In this document: positions 1-9,815 of the stretch, one piece after another
Numbering within the stretch: position 1 is the stretch's first letter
Layout of the letters: every line of letters begins with the position of its first letter
Source: Conidiobolus incongruus B7586
Lineage: Eukaryota; Entomophthoromycota; Entomophthoromycetes; Entomophthorales; Conidiobolaceae
Reading direction: 5' to 3'
DNA length: 12,571 nt
Assembly (NCBI GenBank): GCA_000697335.1
Contig: JNEM01011265.1
Span: 1 to 12,571 of the forward strand
Made by a program: the position numbers and the translations under genes
Notes under the pieces: model-generated
The model's input: only the letters and a program-made list of their open reading frames with translations
Told to the model about the DNA's origin: nothing
The model's database searches: none

Positions 1-2873
1 GAATATTAATTAATATAATAAATTATAATAACATATTATATTTTTATTAATTTTCTAAAAAAATATATTAATAATAAGTTTTATATTTTATTTTTAAATA
101 AAATTATTTTTAATCAATATTTTTAATATTATATGAGGGTATTTATTATTTTATATAATGATTATATAATATATAAAACTAAATATGTAAAATATTTACT
201 AATTAAAATAAGTTACCATATTTAGTATATTTATTCAATTATAACCCATATAATTAAAATTACTGTGGGAATTAAAAAATCAGCTTATAAAAAACAAAAT
301 TTTTGTAAATATATTTAATTGGATTATAAATCTTCAAATTTTAGTCTTTATTAATAAGAGTAATTTTTAATTGTTAGAAAATTGACAAAAATATAACAAA
401 AAGTTTTTACTAATAGAGGAGAGTATTAATTTTATACTATACATTTATCTTTGTAAATTATAAATTACAATGTTTATTTAAATTCAATCTTAAAAAAGTC
501 TCATTATTCAAAATCCAAATCAATATTATAAATTAAATTGAGATTTTGCTTGAGTTAATACAACGATCATTAATGATTGGTGAAATTTTATTAAATATAT
601 AATGATGCATTAAATAAAAATTAATAATATCACTACACCAGTAATAAGATCTGTAAATAAAATGATATTTAATAAATTTGAACATCATATTAATTAATCA
701 CAGTTAACACAAAATATTAAAAATTGATTATTCAAAAAAATAATACAAAATTAAATATAATCCAAACAACTGAAAATTGAGAATTTTAAAATTAAGACGA
801 CACTCCATTTGCCGAATGAGACATATATGTACACATATGTATCAGATTGGAATTTATGTTTCTCAAAATTAATAATATTAACAGTTGTGAATGTTCAATG
901 AAATAATCCTTAAATGTACATTAACTTCTCGGGAATTTAAAAAAATAAAAATTGATGCTGGAGAATATTTCATTAATTGATAAAATCCAATAAGAATTTT
1001 TTTTCAATTTAATAGTTACTTGAATTAATATTGAATTAAATCGGATAAATTTTTTATTGAAGAAAAAATAAATCATATATATTAGGAATTAAATTAGAAT
1101 ATTAAAATTACTCAATCATCATGTAAAAGAAAAAATATCATTATGCTATTTTGATATTATAATTTTTTTAACAAATCAACTTTTTCCAAATTTAAAAATT
1201 ATATATATAGTTTTAATATATGAGTAATATGAAATTATATCGAAACATATTTATTTATAGGATTTTGTAATAATATTTATACAATCAATATCTAACCAAT
1301 AAAGTTAGTTCTTTAGTTTAAATTAATTTGTTTTTAATTCTAAAAGAGAATATATTATTATTTATAATCATTAATGACTTGAATAAATTGATGATTTTGA
1401 TTATTATATATCAAAATAATATTTAATATCTCATTATATTATTTATAGTAAAATATTATAATTTTTATCTTTATGTTCAAAATTATTATTGACAATTTAA
1501 TTATTTGTAATAGAGTTTAAATAATGTTCAAATTAATTAAATATAAAATGATTTGGTATAAAACCATATAAATTAAAAAACTTATTTTATATTGGAAATA
1601 CTATTTTATTAATATAGTATATTTTGCACTAACATATATATTATTAATTGATTTTCAGTGGAATTAAAGAATATAAGAATTATGTAAATCAGAAAGTATT
1701 TCCCAATATATATTTCTGCTATCAAAATTAGTATCAATATTTCAATTTTTATTTTATTAGTGTTTTTGTTACTTTCAAACACTTGAGTGAATTTAAGTAC
1801 ATTCTTATAATTTTATCCATAATGAAAATGTATGACTGAATATATAGCAGAATTTAATGTGCAATTAGTTATTTGATGAAATTAAGCCATAAATGTTATA
1901 TTTTTTGTTATATTCAATTCAAAGAGAATGACTATTTATTACTTTAATATTGAAAACAACCTTAAATATTCTTTTTCATTGTTTATTAAAACTAACTCTT
2001 AAACTTTTGGAATATAGATTTTAAATATTAATTGGTGAAATATAAAATTGAAATTTTACAAATCATATTATAAAACTATTTAATTTGCGAATAAATTACT
2101 CAAAAGATTTTATGCATTGATTCAAAAATTTATACATTATAGATTCTCTGAATATGTTATAAATTTTAGATGGTTTAATATTATTAGCTCATTTGAAAAT
2201 ATTTAAGTTTTTATATTATGAAGTGTTCGAAATTCTTATTTAAAGGTGGAATGAGTTTTAGCTATAGATATAAAGATTCGAATATTCAATATCATTGGTT
2301 AAAAATGTTTATTAAATTTTAAACATAATAAAAAGAAAATTGATAAAATTTCGGGAATTTTGTAATTTTCAAAATAAATATATGTAAAAAGATAAATCAA
2401 TTAACTACACCTTACTTATATTTGCAACAAATAAAATGTTGAATAAATCAACTATTACATATTCTTTCGACTTGGTGAATAAAATGAATGTAAAAAATTA
2501 CGTATCCATCCGCAATGTTTCGACTACTGAAACATTGTATCAACCAGTATTGCTTGTGTTTATTTTGTTTTACTTAAGAAAATAAAAAAATAAGCTCATA
2601 TTTTTGAATTCAATGGCTCAGTTAATGATTAATATTTTATTTAAAATTTTTTTCATAATTATGTTTTACAATCTTAAGATTACAAATGATATTTCTCAGT
2701 TTTGTTAATTGAAAAATCTAATTATATACTTTAATTTTATTGGAAAAATCCGAAAATTTTATATTTGCTAAAATATTAATAGTTAAAAATCAATATCATT
2801 TATCATTATGGAACTTGACAAAAATAATTCAATAGTTATTAACTTTGAAATTATGCTAAAAATATTAAAGTAT
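1..2873. other. A+T-rich spacer, no convincing gene
   Basis: All frames are closed at short intervals and I see no RNA gene. The only notable patches are a less A+T-rich stretch at about 795-850 with an alternating purine/pyrimidine tract, and another at about 2400-2575 that holds a 49-codon open frame. B-box-like strings near 2225 and 2275 have no tRNA fold around them. A multi-exon gene with very short exons cannot be excluded by eye. Confidence 0.6.
821..842. repeat. Alternating purine/pyrimidine near-palindrome
   Basis: For 22 bases, purine and pyrimidine alternate without a break. The first 20 bases (821-840) form a 10+10 inverted repeat with one mismatched pair, centred on TGTACA. It contains both TA and CA/TG steps, so it is not a plain AT microsatellite. 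Confidence 0.6.
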
Positions 2874-2879
2874 TTTATT
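2874..2879 (-). terminator. Likely poly(A) signal AATAAA of the receptor gene
   Basis: On the minus strand an exact AATAAA lies about 53 bases past the receptor's TAA stop, a normal distance for a compact 3' UTR. A T-rich stretch lies between stop and signal. In DNA this rich in A and T the hexamer is common by chance, so position is the main support. Confidence 0.45.
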
Positions 2880-2931
2880 AATAAATAAATGATTCATGGC
2901 CAGCAAAATGATAAAAAGTACACTAAAGATA

Positions 2932-3906
2932 TTATAAAGAAATGATAGTTTGTTCGGATCCATTCGATAAATCCTGCAATGGAGTCGATTCATTATAAAA
3001 GTCAGTATTATTGGAAATATTAAGTTTTGATTTTAGTTGATCCAATAAATCCGGTCGCATTCCAAGCAAAAGTAGCGTATTCATTAATATATTCAATAAT
3101 AGGCACGCTGTACAAATTGTATCAACGACAACGGTATAGAATTCTGGCTTGACTAAGCTTATAATTGTCAAGACAGAATATTGAGTATTAGTGATAGTAC
3201 TTGTCATAATTAAGACGAAAGATTTGATAATGGTAGAGTTAGCCTGATGAGTAATTTGTTTCGATTTTAGAGGAAACATTTCTCGCATATTTAATAAATC
3301 CTGTCTTCTCTTGATCATAATTGTGATATATCCATAGTATATCAAAAATATACACGAAAACATGTATACTGCTAATGTGCACATCGCTACTCTACCCCCA
3401 AAATTATCAAGTTTAAATAAACAATAAACCGCAGTTGGATGTATAGCGAACCCATTGTACAAATATCCAACAGTACAGCTAGCTATATTTATTGAGAAAA
3501 GTACTCCAAGAATCAAAATGTAATGAATAACCTTCAATTTCTTATGATGAACAATTAATGCGTATCGTTCTATTGCCACTACCGCTACGAAGTTCGCTTC
3601 TGTGACAAAAGCTAAAATATATAGTATAGCATTTACGTCGCAGTTCAGCTTTGGCGGCATCCAATTTACTAAACCAAGTATATCAAAGACCGCACTTGGT
3701 AGAACTAGCAATGCTTCCAACAAGTCCAAACATAAAGTTATTGTAACTAATTTTAAATCAATATGTAATCTTGACCATTTGTTTTTGAAAATAATATTCA
3801 AAACTAAAGAGCACAAAGTTATTCCAAGTATTGTTATCGTTAGCGATATAAAGGACATAATATAATTGAAAGGGTAAGCATTTTTCCGAATCTGTTCGTA
3901 GTCCAT
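2932..3906 (-). CDS. Rhodopsin-like (class A) seven-transmembrane G-protein-coupled receptor, orphan
   Basis: This predicted plasma-membrane receptor would pass an unknown extracellular signal to a heterotrimeric G protein. It has 324 residues in one exon. Seven hydrophobic segments lie near residues 15-40, 50-75, 91-112, 127-149, 172-198, 226-251 and 258-282. Class A landmarks are N37 (1.50), D61 (2.50) followed by P70, C89 (3.25) exactly 25 residues before R114 of the E-R-Y motif (3.50), and C162 in the second outer loop, a likely disulfide partner of C89. The usual W4.50, P5.50 and C-W-x-P of helix 6 are absent. The N-P-x-x-Y region reads N-T-L-L-L (N276 on). Position 7.43 is Leu, not the retinal-binding Lys, so it is not an opsin. 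The tail (296-324) is short and Ser/Thr-rich. I start it at the ATG at 3904-3906. The open frame extends two codons further to a TTG (3910-3912), but a eukaryotic start should be ATG, and an in-frame TAA lies about 30 bases upstream. The ligand cannot be inferred. Confidence 0.9.
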   Translation of the reverse strand: MDYEQIRKNAYPFNYIMSFISLTITILGITLCSLVLNIIFKNKWSRLHIDLKLVTITLCLDLLEALLVLPSAVFDILGLVNWMPPKLNCDVNAILYILAFVTEANFVAVVAIERYALIVHHKKLKVIHYILILGVLFSINIASCTVGYLYNGFAIHPTAVYCLFKLDNFGGRVAMCTLAVYMFSCIFLIYYGYITIMIKRRQDLLNMREMFPLKSKQITHQANSTIIKSFVLIMTSTITNTQYSVLTIISLVKPEFYTVVVDTICTACLLLNILMNTLLLLGMRPDLLDQLKSKLNISNNTDFYNESTPLQDLSNGSEQTIISL

Positions 3907-4968
3907 CTGCAAATTCCTATTACCAATAAGTTATCAAAATATCATAACAGAATCTGGTCAATCTTAATCCCTTCTTACTATTTTATCATAATTTAATCTC
4001 AACCTAATTTTTTTATTTTTATTGGTTGATAATTAATTAATTTGAATTAATAAAGACCGAATTTTAATTGGCAAATAATTTTGTGTAACAGGATATTTTG
4101 GTGAAAAAGTTTGCATTATTAGGCCATATTTAACCAAATTTATATAATCAACAAAAAATAAATAAATTTTGTATTAAAATGTTCTAAAATAGTTTTAAAA
4201 ATGTCTTTGATTAATATTTCCTCAAATCTATAACATAAACGGTAAGTATTAGGACATAATCATTACGTAAAATATAATTTGTATTCTAACTTCATCCAAG
4301 ATGATTTCCATTCAAATTAATCAAGTTAAAAATTTTAATATACAATATTAGTGCGTCAAATGAATATTTATAATTATATTTATAATAGGTTAATCGAATT
4401 ATATCATATTATGATACTTGGATCTCATTTTTTGGCTATAGTTGTACTAATACTATAGCATTTGAATTGCGGCTCATATGAAGTTTATTGCGTTCACAAA
4501 CAAATATTTTTTTGAATCAAAATTTATATCCGTAAAAGCTCAATCACAAGAAAAAACATTTTTTAATCAGCATATCCGATTTTTAATTATATGATTTTGA
4601 ATAATGTTAACTATCGATAACTGTGTGCTATCTTAATACATCTTTGTTTGACACAAGAGCCATTGTATTATATGAAAATATTACCAAGAATAGAATAGGA
4701 TTTAAGAGCAAAAAGTTATACATGTTACATCAATTTTTAAGAATCATATTTTAAGTAAATTCTCAGTTTCCCTTTGTTGATCAAATTTCTACTAAAATTG
4801 GAATTTAAAAGAACAAAAAATGATAAAAAACATTAATTCATTTGGTTAACGGAAAAATACCGTTTTTGCTTAATTAAATGGAATTTTATACCTTTATTTA
4901 AATTTTCATTAATTAAATCTATTGTTGTCTGATACAGTAATTTCCAAATTTATCATTTTTAATCATAC
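3907..4968. other. Spacer between the receptor gene and LTR copy 1
   Basis: This stretch is presumed to hold the receptor's 5' UTR and promoter. The minus strand reads TTTGCAG directly before the ATG, which resembles a 3' splice site, so an intron in the 5' UTR is possible but unproven. An inverted repeat (GCTATAGT at 4435-4442, ACTATAGC at 4452-4459) and a 38-codon open frame (4478-4594, plus strand) are within what chance gives here. Confidence 0.5.
4021..4071 (-). promoter_or_regulatory. Two CCAAT boxes upstream of the receptor gene
   Basis: Read on the minus strand, CCAAT occurs at 4021-4025 and 4067-4071, about 115 and 161 bases upstream of the receptor ATG. CCAAT is bound by the HAP/NF-Y complex in fungi and animals, usually within about 200 bases of the start. 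Each pentamer could occur by chance, and two close together in the right place is only modest support. No well-placed TATA box stands out from the A+T-rich background. Confidence 0.25.
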
Positions 4969-5309
4969 TCTCACAAGTCGGGGCACTCCTCTCCTACTAA
5001 ATATGCTTACATCAACTGAATATAAGGGTCATTTCCCCTCAAATAATCAGCTACTACAGCTCTTTCCTTTAATTGGCTCATAATACAAGCCATCGGAAAA
5101 CCTTATAAATCTCCTTAACCTATTAGCTCTATATAAAACCCGGAATTAGTGCTATCTTCAACAAGATGAGTTCGATCTGAGTCCTCTCAGCTATTTGACT
5201 TAAGCCAATAAACTTCCTCTCTCCCTAGCAGTTACCTGGAATTCCCCAGATCTCTCTCTTTTATTTTAACCTGAACACGGCTTTCCCAACTCGTATTAAT
5301 GCTACGACA
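4969..5309 (+). mobile_element. Solo LTR fossil, Ty3/gypsy-like, copy 1 (older looking)
   Basis: This is a solitary long terminal repeat of about 341 bases, recognised because its reverse complement recurs at 9475-9815. Parts in sense order are a start resembling TGTCAC, a U3 region, a TATA box (TATATAAA, 5130-5137), a presumed R region, a poly(A) signal (AATAAA, 5207-5212), and a U5 with a C/T-rich run near 5251. No element interior lies on either side. The right edge is uncertain within about ten bases: alignment to copy 2 stops near 5303, while a TGTC-like inverted end would reach 5309. I see no clear target-site duplication, and the left end is less well kept than in copy 2, so this copy looks older. 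The family assignment rests on the terminal sequence and size only. Confidence 0.75.
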
Positions 5310-8300
5310 GATTCCAATTTTTATCCTTTGATGTTTAATGAACTTGTGATATAAATTGTTACTCAAATTCCTAAAAACTATTTCTGATTATAATATTAAA
5401 TTTTCATCAAGAATCATAAAACAAATACTTTCAAAATTAAATATACTATTCTTATTTCCAAAATCATCAAATGCATGAATCAGTTCAATCTATGCATATT
5501 ACAAAAATGGTTAGAAATCGGTTAATACATAATTGCATAATGATAAATCAGGTTTTTTCGGTAAATTATATACTTAAAATTCGCAATTACAGAAAATATA
5601 TAATTGGTGATTAATCAACTTAAAAATTATAATTGCTTATTAAATACTAAGAAATCACAGATTTATTACTTTGTATCGTTATTGTAAAATATGCTTTTCT
5701 TTAACTAATTCAATACATTAAACAAAATTAAAATGAAATATTATTTTTTTTATAGTTTACAAATTAATGAATGATTTATTAAGTTCAAATTAATTAGAAT
5801 TTACAAAATTTAAGAATATAATTTAATGGTGATATATTAATTTCTAAAAATTTTAGCTAATATTAACAAAATTCTCAAAATCTACTCACGATGACTGGGA
5901 GGCTGAATTATGGTGTGGAACAAAATAGCTTAAGAAGCTATTTTAAATAAGGAAAATATAAGACCAATTAAAACATATATTTACAATTCCAAATTTCATA
6001 AATTATATACATTTTATAATATTATATTTTAAAAGATCTGAAATATAGTGGAAATACCTGAGACATCAAGGATAAAGATGTATTCTGCTCTACTAATTAT
6101 TTTGGAATATAATTAAAGTTTAATATTTGTTGTTGATCAAAATTATGCTTATAATTCTGATGAATTAAAACTATTCCTATAATTAGCTAATGTTAGTAGA
6201 AATGTTCTTTTGAGGCTATTTGTATTACTTGATATAATTTTATTTAAATCTTAAATTCTATTCATGATTTAGTTATGGATGCTTTAACCGGAACATATTC
6301 ATTCTAAAATCTATATAGATAAATTTATATAACTTTTAACTGGAAAAATTTTAATTCTAGTTATAAATCTAATAGTTAATGAATTTAGTTAAATAATTAT
6401 AAATTTATATTTTAATAGCTTTTATAATATTTTGATCTATATTTTTATTAATATTTTTTTCATATAAAAAAATCCTTGAAAATCATTGAAAATTAATTTT
6501 CAAATTACGGTAATCTGCTCCAGATTTAAAAATCCATTTATAATTTTGGGACTATTCCAATGAAATTGTTAATAAGAATTTTCACTTTTGAAAATGAAAT
6601 AATAATAATTTTAAAAATCTAATTTCTATTATTATCCTTTAATATATGTATTAAATAGTCATATGGTAATGATTAGTTTTAAATTAATTGTTTTTTAATC
6701 ACAATTTATAAAGTATCATATTAAATAACAAAATTCAAACAAAACTAGAGATTAATTAATCTGTCTATGATCTGCTATTAAATGATATTAGATATAAAAT
6801 ATTTCAAAATATTAAGACAAAAATAATTATTTATAATACCTGATGTATATATTTAGAAAACTTATATGCCAATATTTAATTATAATAAGATAGGTTTTAT
6901 CTCTCAATATATAATATTTTGAATATTATAAAACATTTTTCAATATATGATATCTATAATAGATCAGCTCCAATCTGATCGATCACATATTTAGTTGATT
7001 ATATTATTTGAATTAGAATTTTAGACTTTGATTATAATAGCCACAGGAAATTGAACAGATTATCTTCAGTATTATACACTAATTTTAGAATTATTGAAAT
7101 TGATTCACTACTATTAATTATTAACATTCAATTTTAATTATGCTCATTATCAATACATTGTTGTTATGTGAAACAACAATAATTCAATTAAAACTGTTAA
7201 TTGAAATATGTGGTATCTATTATGTTTTTCGCCATTCATTAATTATACGTTGGATGTTATTGAATTAGATTATATAATGTGTTAAAGAATTTAGTATTAA
7301 TACATATTAAATCGAGGGTCTTTATCTAGAAAGATAAATATATATGCATATTGGGTTTGCTGGTAATTGTCAATCTATGAAATAATTTTAGTATTTTTAT
7401 ATTTTTATAATTCTATAATACAATTTTATAAAAAGTGGTGAAAAATGAAAGATATTAATTAGTAGAATGTATTTATCTGTTATTTGCTTTTAAATATAAC
7501 ATTGGATTCCATGAATTAAATTTGTCAAACGTTTTATTTTGATCTAATTATTTATCAACATATTGTTTTTCTGATATACTTATATATTTATATTTATTGC
7601 CTAATATTAATTAATTAAATAACATTATTTCTGAATTTTATGTAGTAAAAAACTAAATTCACATTCAATATTTGATATTATTTATTATAAAAATATATAT
7701 TTAATGTAACAGTCACGTTCAAAAATTTCAACATATAGTTCTCAATGATACAAATATTGCATGAGTTTTTTTTTACTTAAAAAATAATGATAAACTCAAA
7801 ATTGCCTAAAATTTCAATACCAATCAGTTTCTATGGGATTTCCATTTTTGTAATTTGGAAATTATTAAAATTCGTGCCTAAAAGCTGGGCATTACCTCGG
7901 AATTCTACACAATTATATATATTACCATTTATGTTCATTTAACTAAATTGAGATATGTTCAATATCGCTTCATTTTAACCTCAAATGAAGCATTTTAATA
8001 TTTATGTCTTGAATATTAAAATTAGTTCTTAATTTTCAGGAAAAAACGTATAAAACTATGTAATTTAATGTAAAAGGCAAATAGCTTAATATATTTCATG
8101 TTAATTCATATATATCATTTTTGATTATTTTTCAAATTTTCTTCTTATTAGCATAACTTTGATATATATACTTGATAAAATAATCATTCAAATTAATATA
8201 ACTTGACATTTAGATGAAAAAACTGGTATTGTTTTATTTTTACACTCAATATATTCTATTATTAATAAATATTGAATTATCCAGTAATTTAAATATATAA

Positions 8301-9474
8301 TATTATAATTGAAAATATGACTAATAAAATTGATAAATAGTAAAGCTAACCAATATACTCAATATTATAATCTCAATTAATTTGGTCCCATAGTTGTTCT
8401 GTTTGTAGATATTTTAATAGAATGAATTCATTTTAAAGAATTATTGATAAATTCAAGAGATATTTATAATTATAGATATAATAAAAATTATGCCATTATT
8501 TTACATCCATTATGGAAATTGTTTATATATATTAATAATCAAATTGAATTAAATAACACATTACAATTATCAAAATATAATAATATTATATTTATATTTT
8601 AATTGATTTGTTATCAGGGTATTTATTAAAAACCCGAAATTCAATTTATTTATATTAATAAATTAAGAAGTTAATACAATATTTAAAACTTTTCATTCAT
8701 TTGCATTAAAAATATTCAATTTAATGATAAATTATCTGATTATTATTGAAATATTCATATTGAAAAATATAGAAATATTTAAATCAATAAATAAACATTT
8801 AATAATATAAAATTAAACAATGGGAATGATTTTGAAAATAATATATCATTATTATTGAGATGATACTTTCTTAGTAACCAAATATGTGTGCTAATGAATC
8901 AATACAATAACTATATAATTTGGACAAATAAATTCTTATAATGTTATAATATATTACGTTAATTTTCCTATTTTCTATCTTTACATACATAAGTGATTTT
9001 TACCAAACTAAGATTTAGACCTAATTCAATATCAAATTTTTCCAAAAATTGTTTGTATGTAATAAAAATTTTTGATTATATATATTTTCAGTTTAGTTTA
9101 CTTGATAATTGTTGAACATTTTAATCACAAGTACTGTTTATCTCTAATTTGATCCAAAAAATCAATATATATATATAAATATATATTTAAAATCTGATAT
9201 GTATTATATTTAGTCATTATTTTACTCGGCTGAGATATTTTTTCTTTGCCATATTTGATTTCTAATTTTATTTTTCTAAGTTCAATATTCAGTAATTTCA
9301 GTTACTATTTAGGATTGTAATTGATTTGACCGATTGATATGAATTTGAAATATTCTTACTTGGTAATATTAAAAAATAAATATTATATTTGATAGAAATT
9401 CCCTATTCAAGATAATAAACATAGCTGAACAAAAAGCGACTAAAAGGAATATGCTGTTTAAACAAAATAAGTTT
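5310..9474. other. Long gene-free A+T-rich spacer between the inverted LTRs
   Basis: No open frame of meaningful length, RNA gene or retroelement domain is visible in about 4.2 kb. Short less A+T-rich islets occur at about 5885-5920 and 7870-7905. Perfect short inverted repeats occur at 5922-5944 (10-base arms, 3-base loop), 7157-7180 (9 and 6) and 7967-7991 (9 and 7). The stretch is not the body of an element bounded by these LTRs, because the LTRs face opposite ways. Confidence 0.6.
9164..9189. repeat. AT dinucleotide microsatellite
   Basis: An uninterrupted AT run of 13 bases (9165-9177) continues after a short break into a second AT stretch. This is low-complexity DNA with no sign of function. 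Confidence 0.7.
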
Positions 9475-9815
9475 TGTATTAATACGTCTTGGGGAATCTG
9501 TTTCCAGAGTAGTTTAGATAAAAGAGAGAGAGACCTGGGGAATTCCAGGTAACTGCTAGGGAGGGAGGGAATTTATTGGCTTAAGTCAAATAGCTGGGAG
9601 GACTCAGATCGAACTCATCTTGTTGAGGATAGTACTAATTCCGGGTTTTATATAGAGAGGGTCGGATAAGGTGATTCATGAGATTCTCCGGTGACTTGTA
9701 TCATCGGCCAATTAAATGATAGAACGGGAGTAGATGGCGTGCGAGGAGGAAATGACTTTAGCATTAGGTCGATGTAAAACTACTTGGGTAGAAAGAAGTA
9801 ACCTGGCTCGTGACA
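9475..9815 (-). mobile_element. Solo LTR fossil, Ty3/gypsy-like, copy 2 (younger looking)
   Basis: This is the second copy of the same LTR family, with sense on the minus strand. It opens with TGTCACGAG (from 9815 downward) and ends near 9475-9481. It carries the same TATA box (minus strand, 9647-9654) and poly(A) signal (minus strand, 9572-9577) at matching spacing. GTATT occurs directly outside the TG end (9816-9820) and again at 9476-9480. If that is a 5-base target-site duplication the LTR is 9481-9815; if the end is the canonical CA it reaches 9475. Copy 1 shares a few bases beyond the first option, so the edge is unresolved. No internal domain flanks it. From TATA box to U5 it differs from copy 1 at only about eight places in 140 bases, but the outer U3 is much more diverged. 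Confidence 0.8.

Noticed and set aside
2220-2295. B-box-like strings (GTTCGAA, ATTCGAA) suggesting a tRNA gene
   Set aside because: The T-stem and acceptor arms do not pair and no A box sits at the proper distance.
2513-2537. Perfect 9-base-arm hairpins (also 7157-7180 and 7967-7991) as terminators or small-RNA genes
   Set aside because: With about four bases in five A or T, I estimate roughly eight such hairpins in the window by chance, and they share no sequence or spacing.
3602-3865. 87-codon open frame on the plus strand
   Set aside because: It lies wholly inside the receptor gene on the opposite strand, and the predicted peptide has no recognisable feature. It is a shadow of the real coding frame.
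4478-4594. 38-codon plus-strand frame with varied codons
   Set aside because: An in-frame stop lies just upstream, there is no recognisable domain, and the length is ordinary for chance at this composition.
5891-5950. 19-codon plus-strand frame in a less A+T-rich islet
   Set aside because: It is too short to support, and its end overlaps the hairpin at 5922-5944.
136-8628. 13-base string AGGGTATTTATTA shared at 136-148 and 8616-8628
   Set aside because: Many 13-base matches are expected by chance at this composition, and the flanks do not align.
4969-9815. A single LTR retrotransposon bounded by the two LTR copies
   Set aside because: The copies are inverted relative to each other, and no retroelement coding domain or conserved priming site is seen between them.
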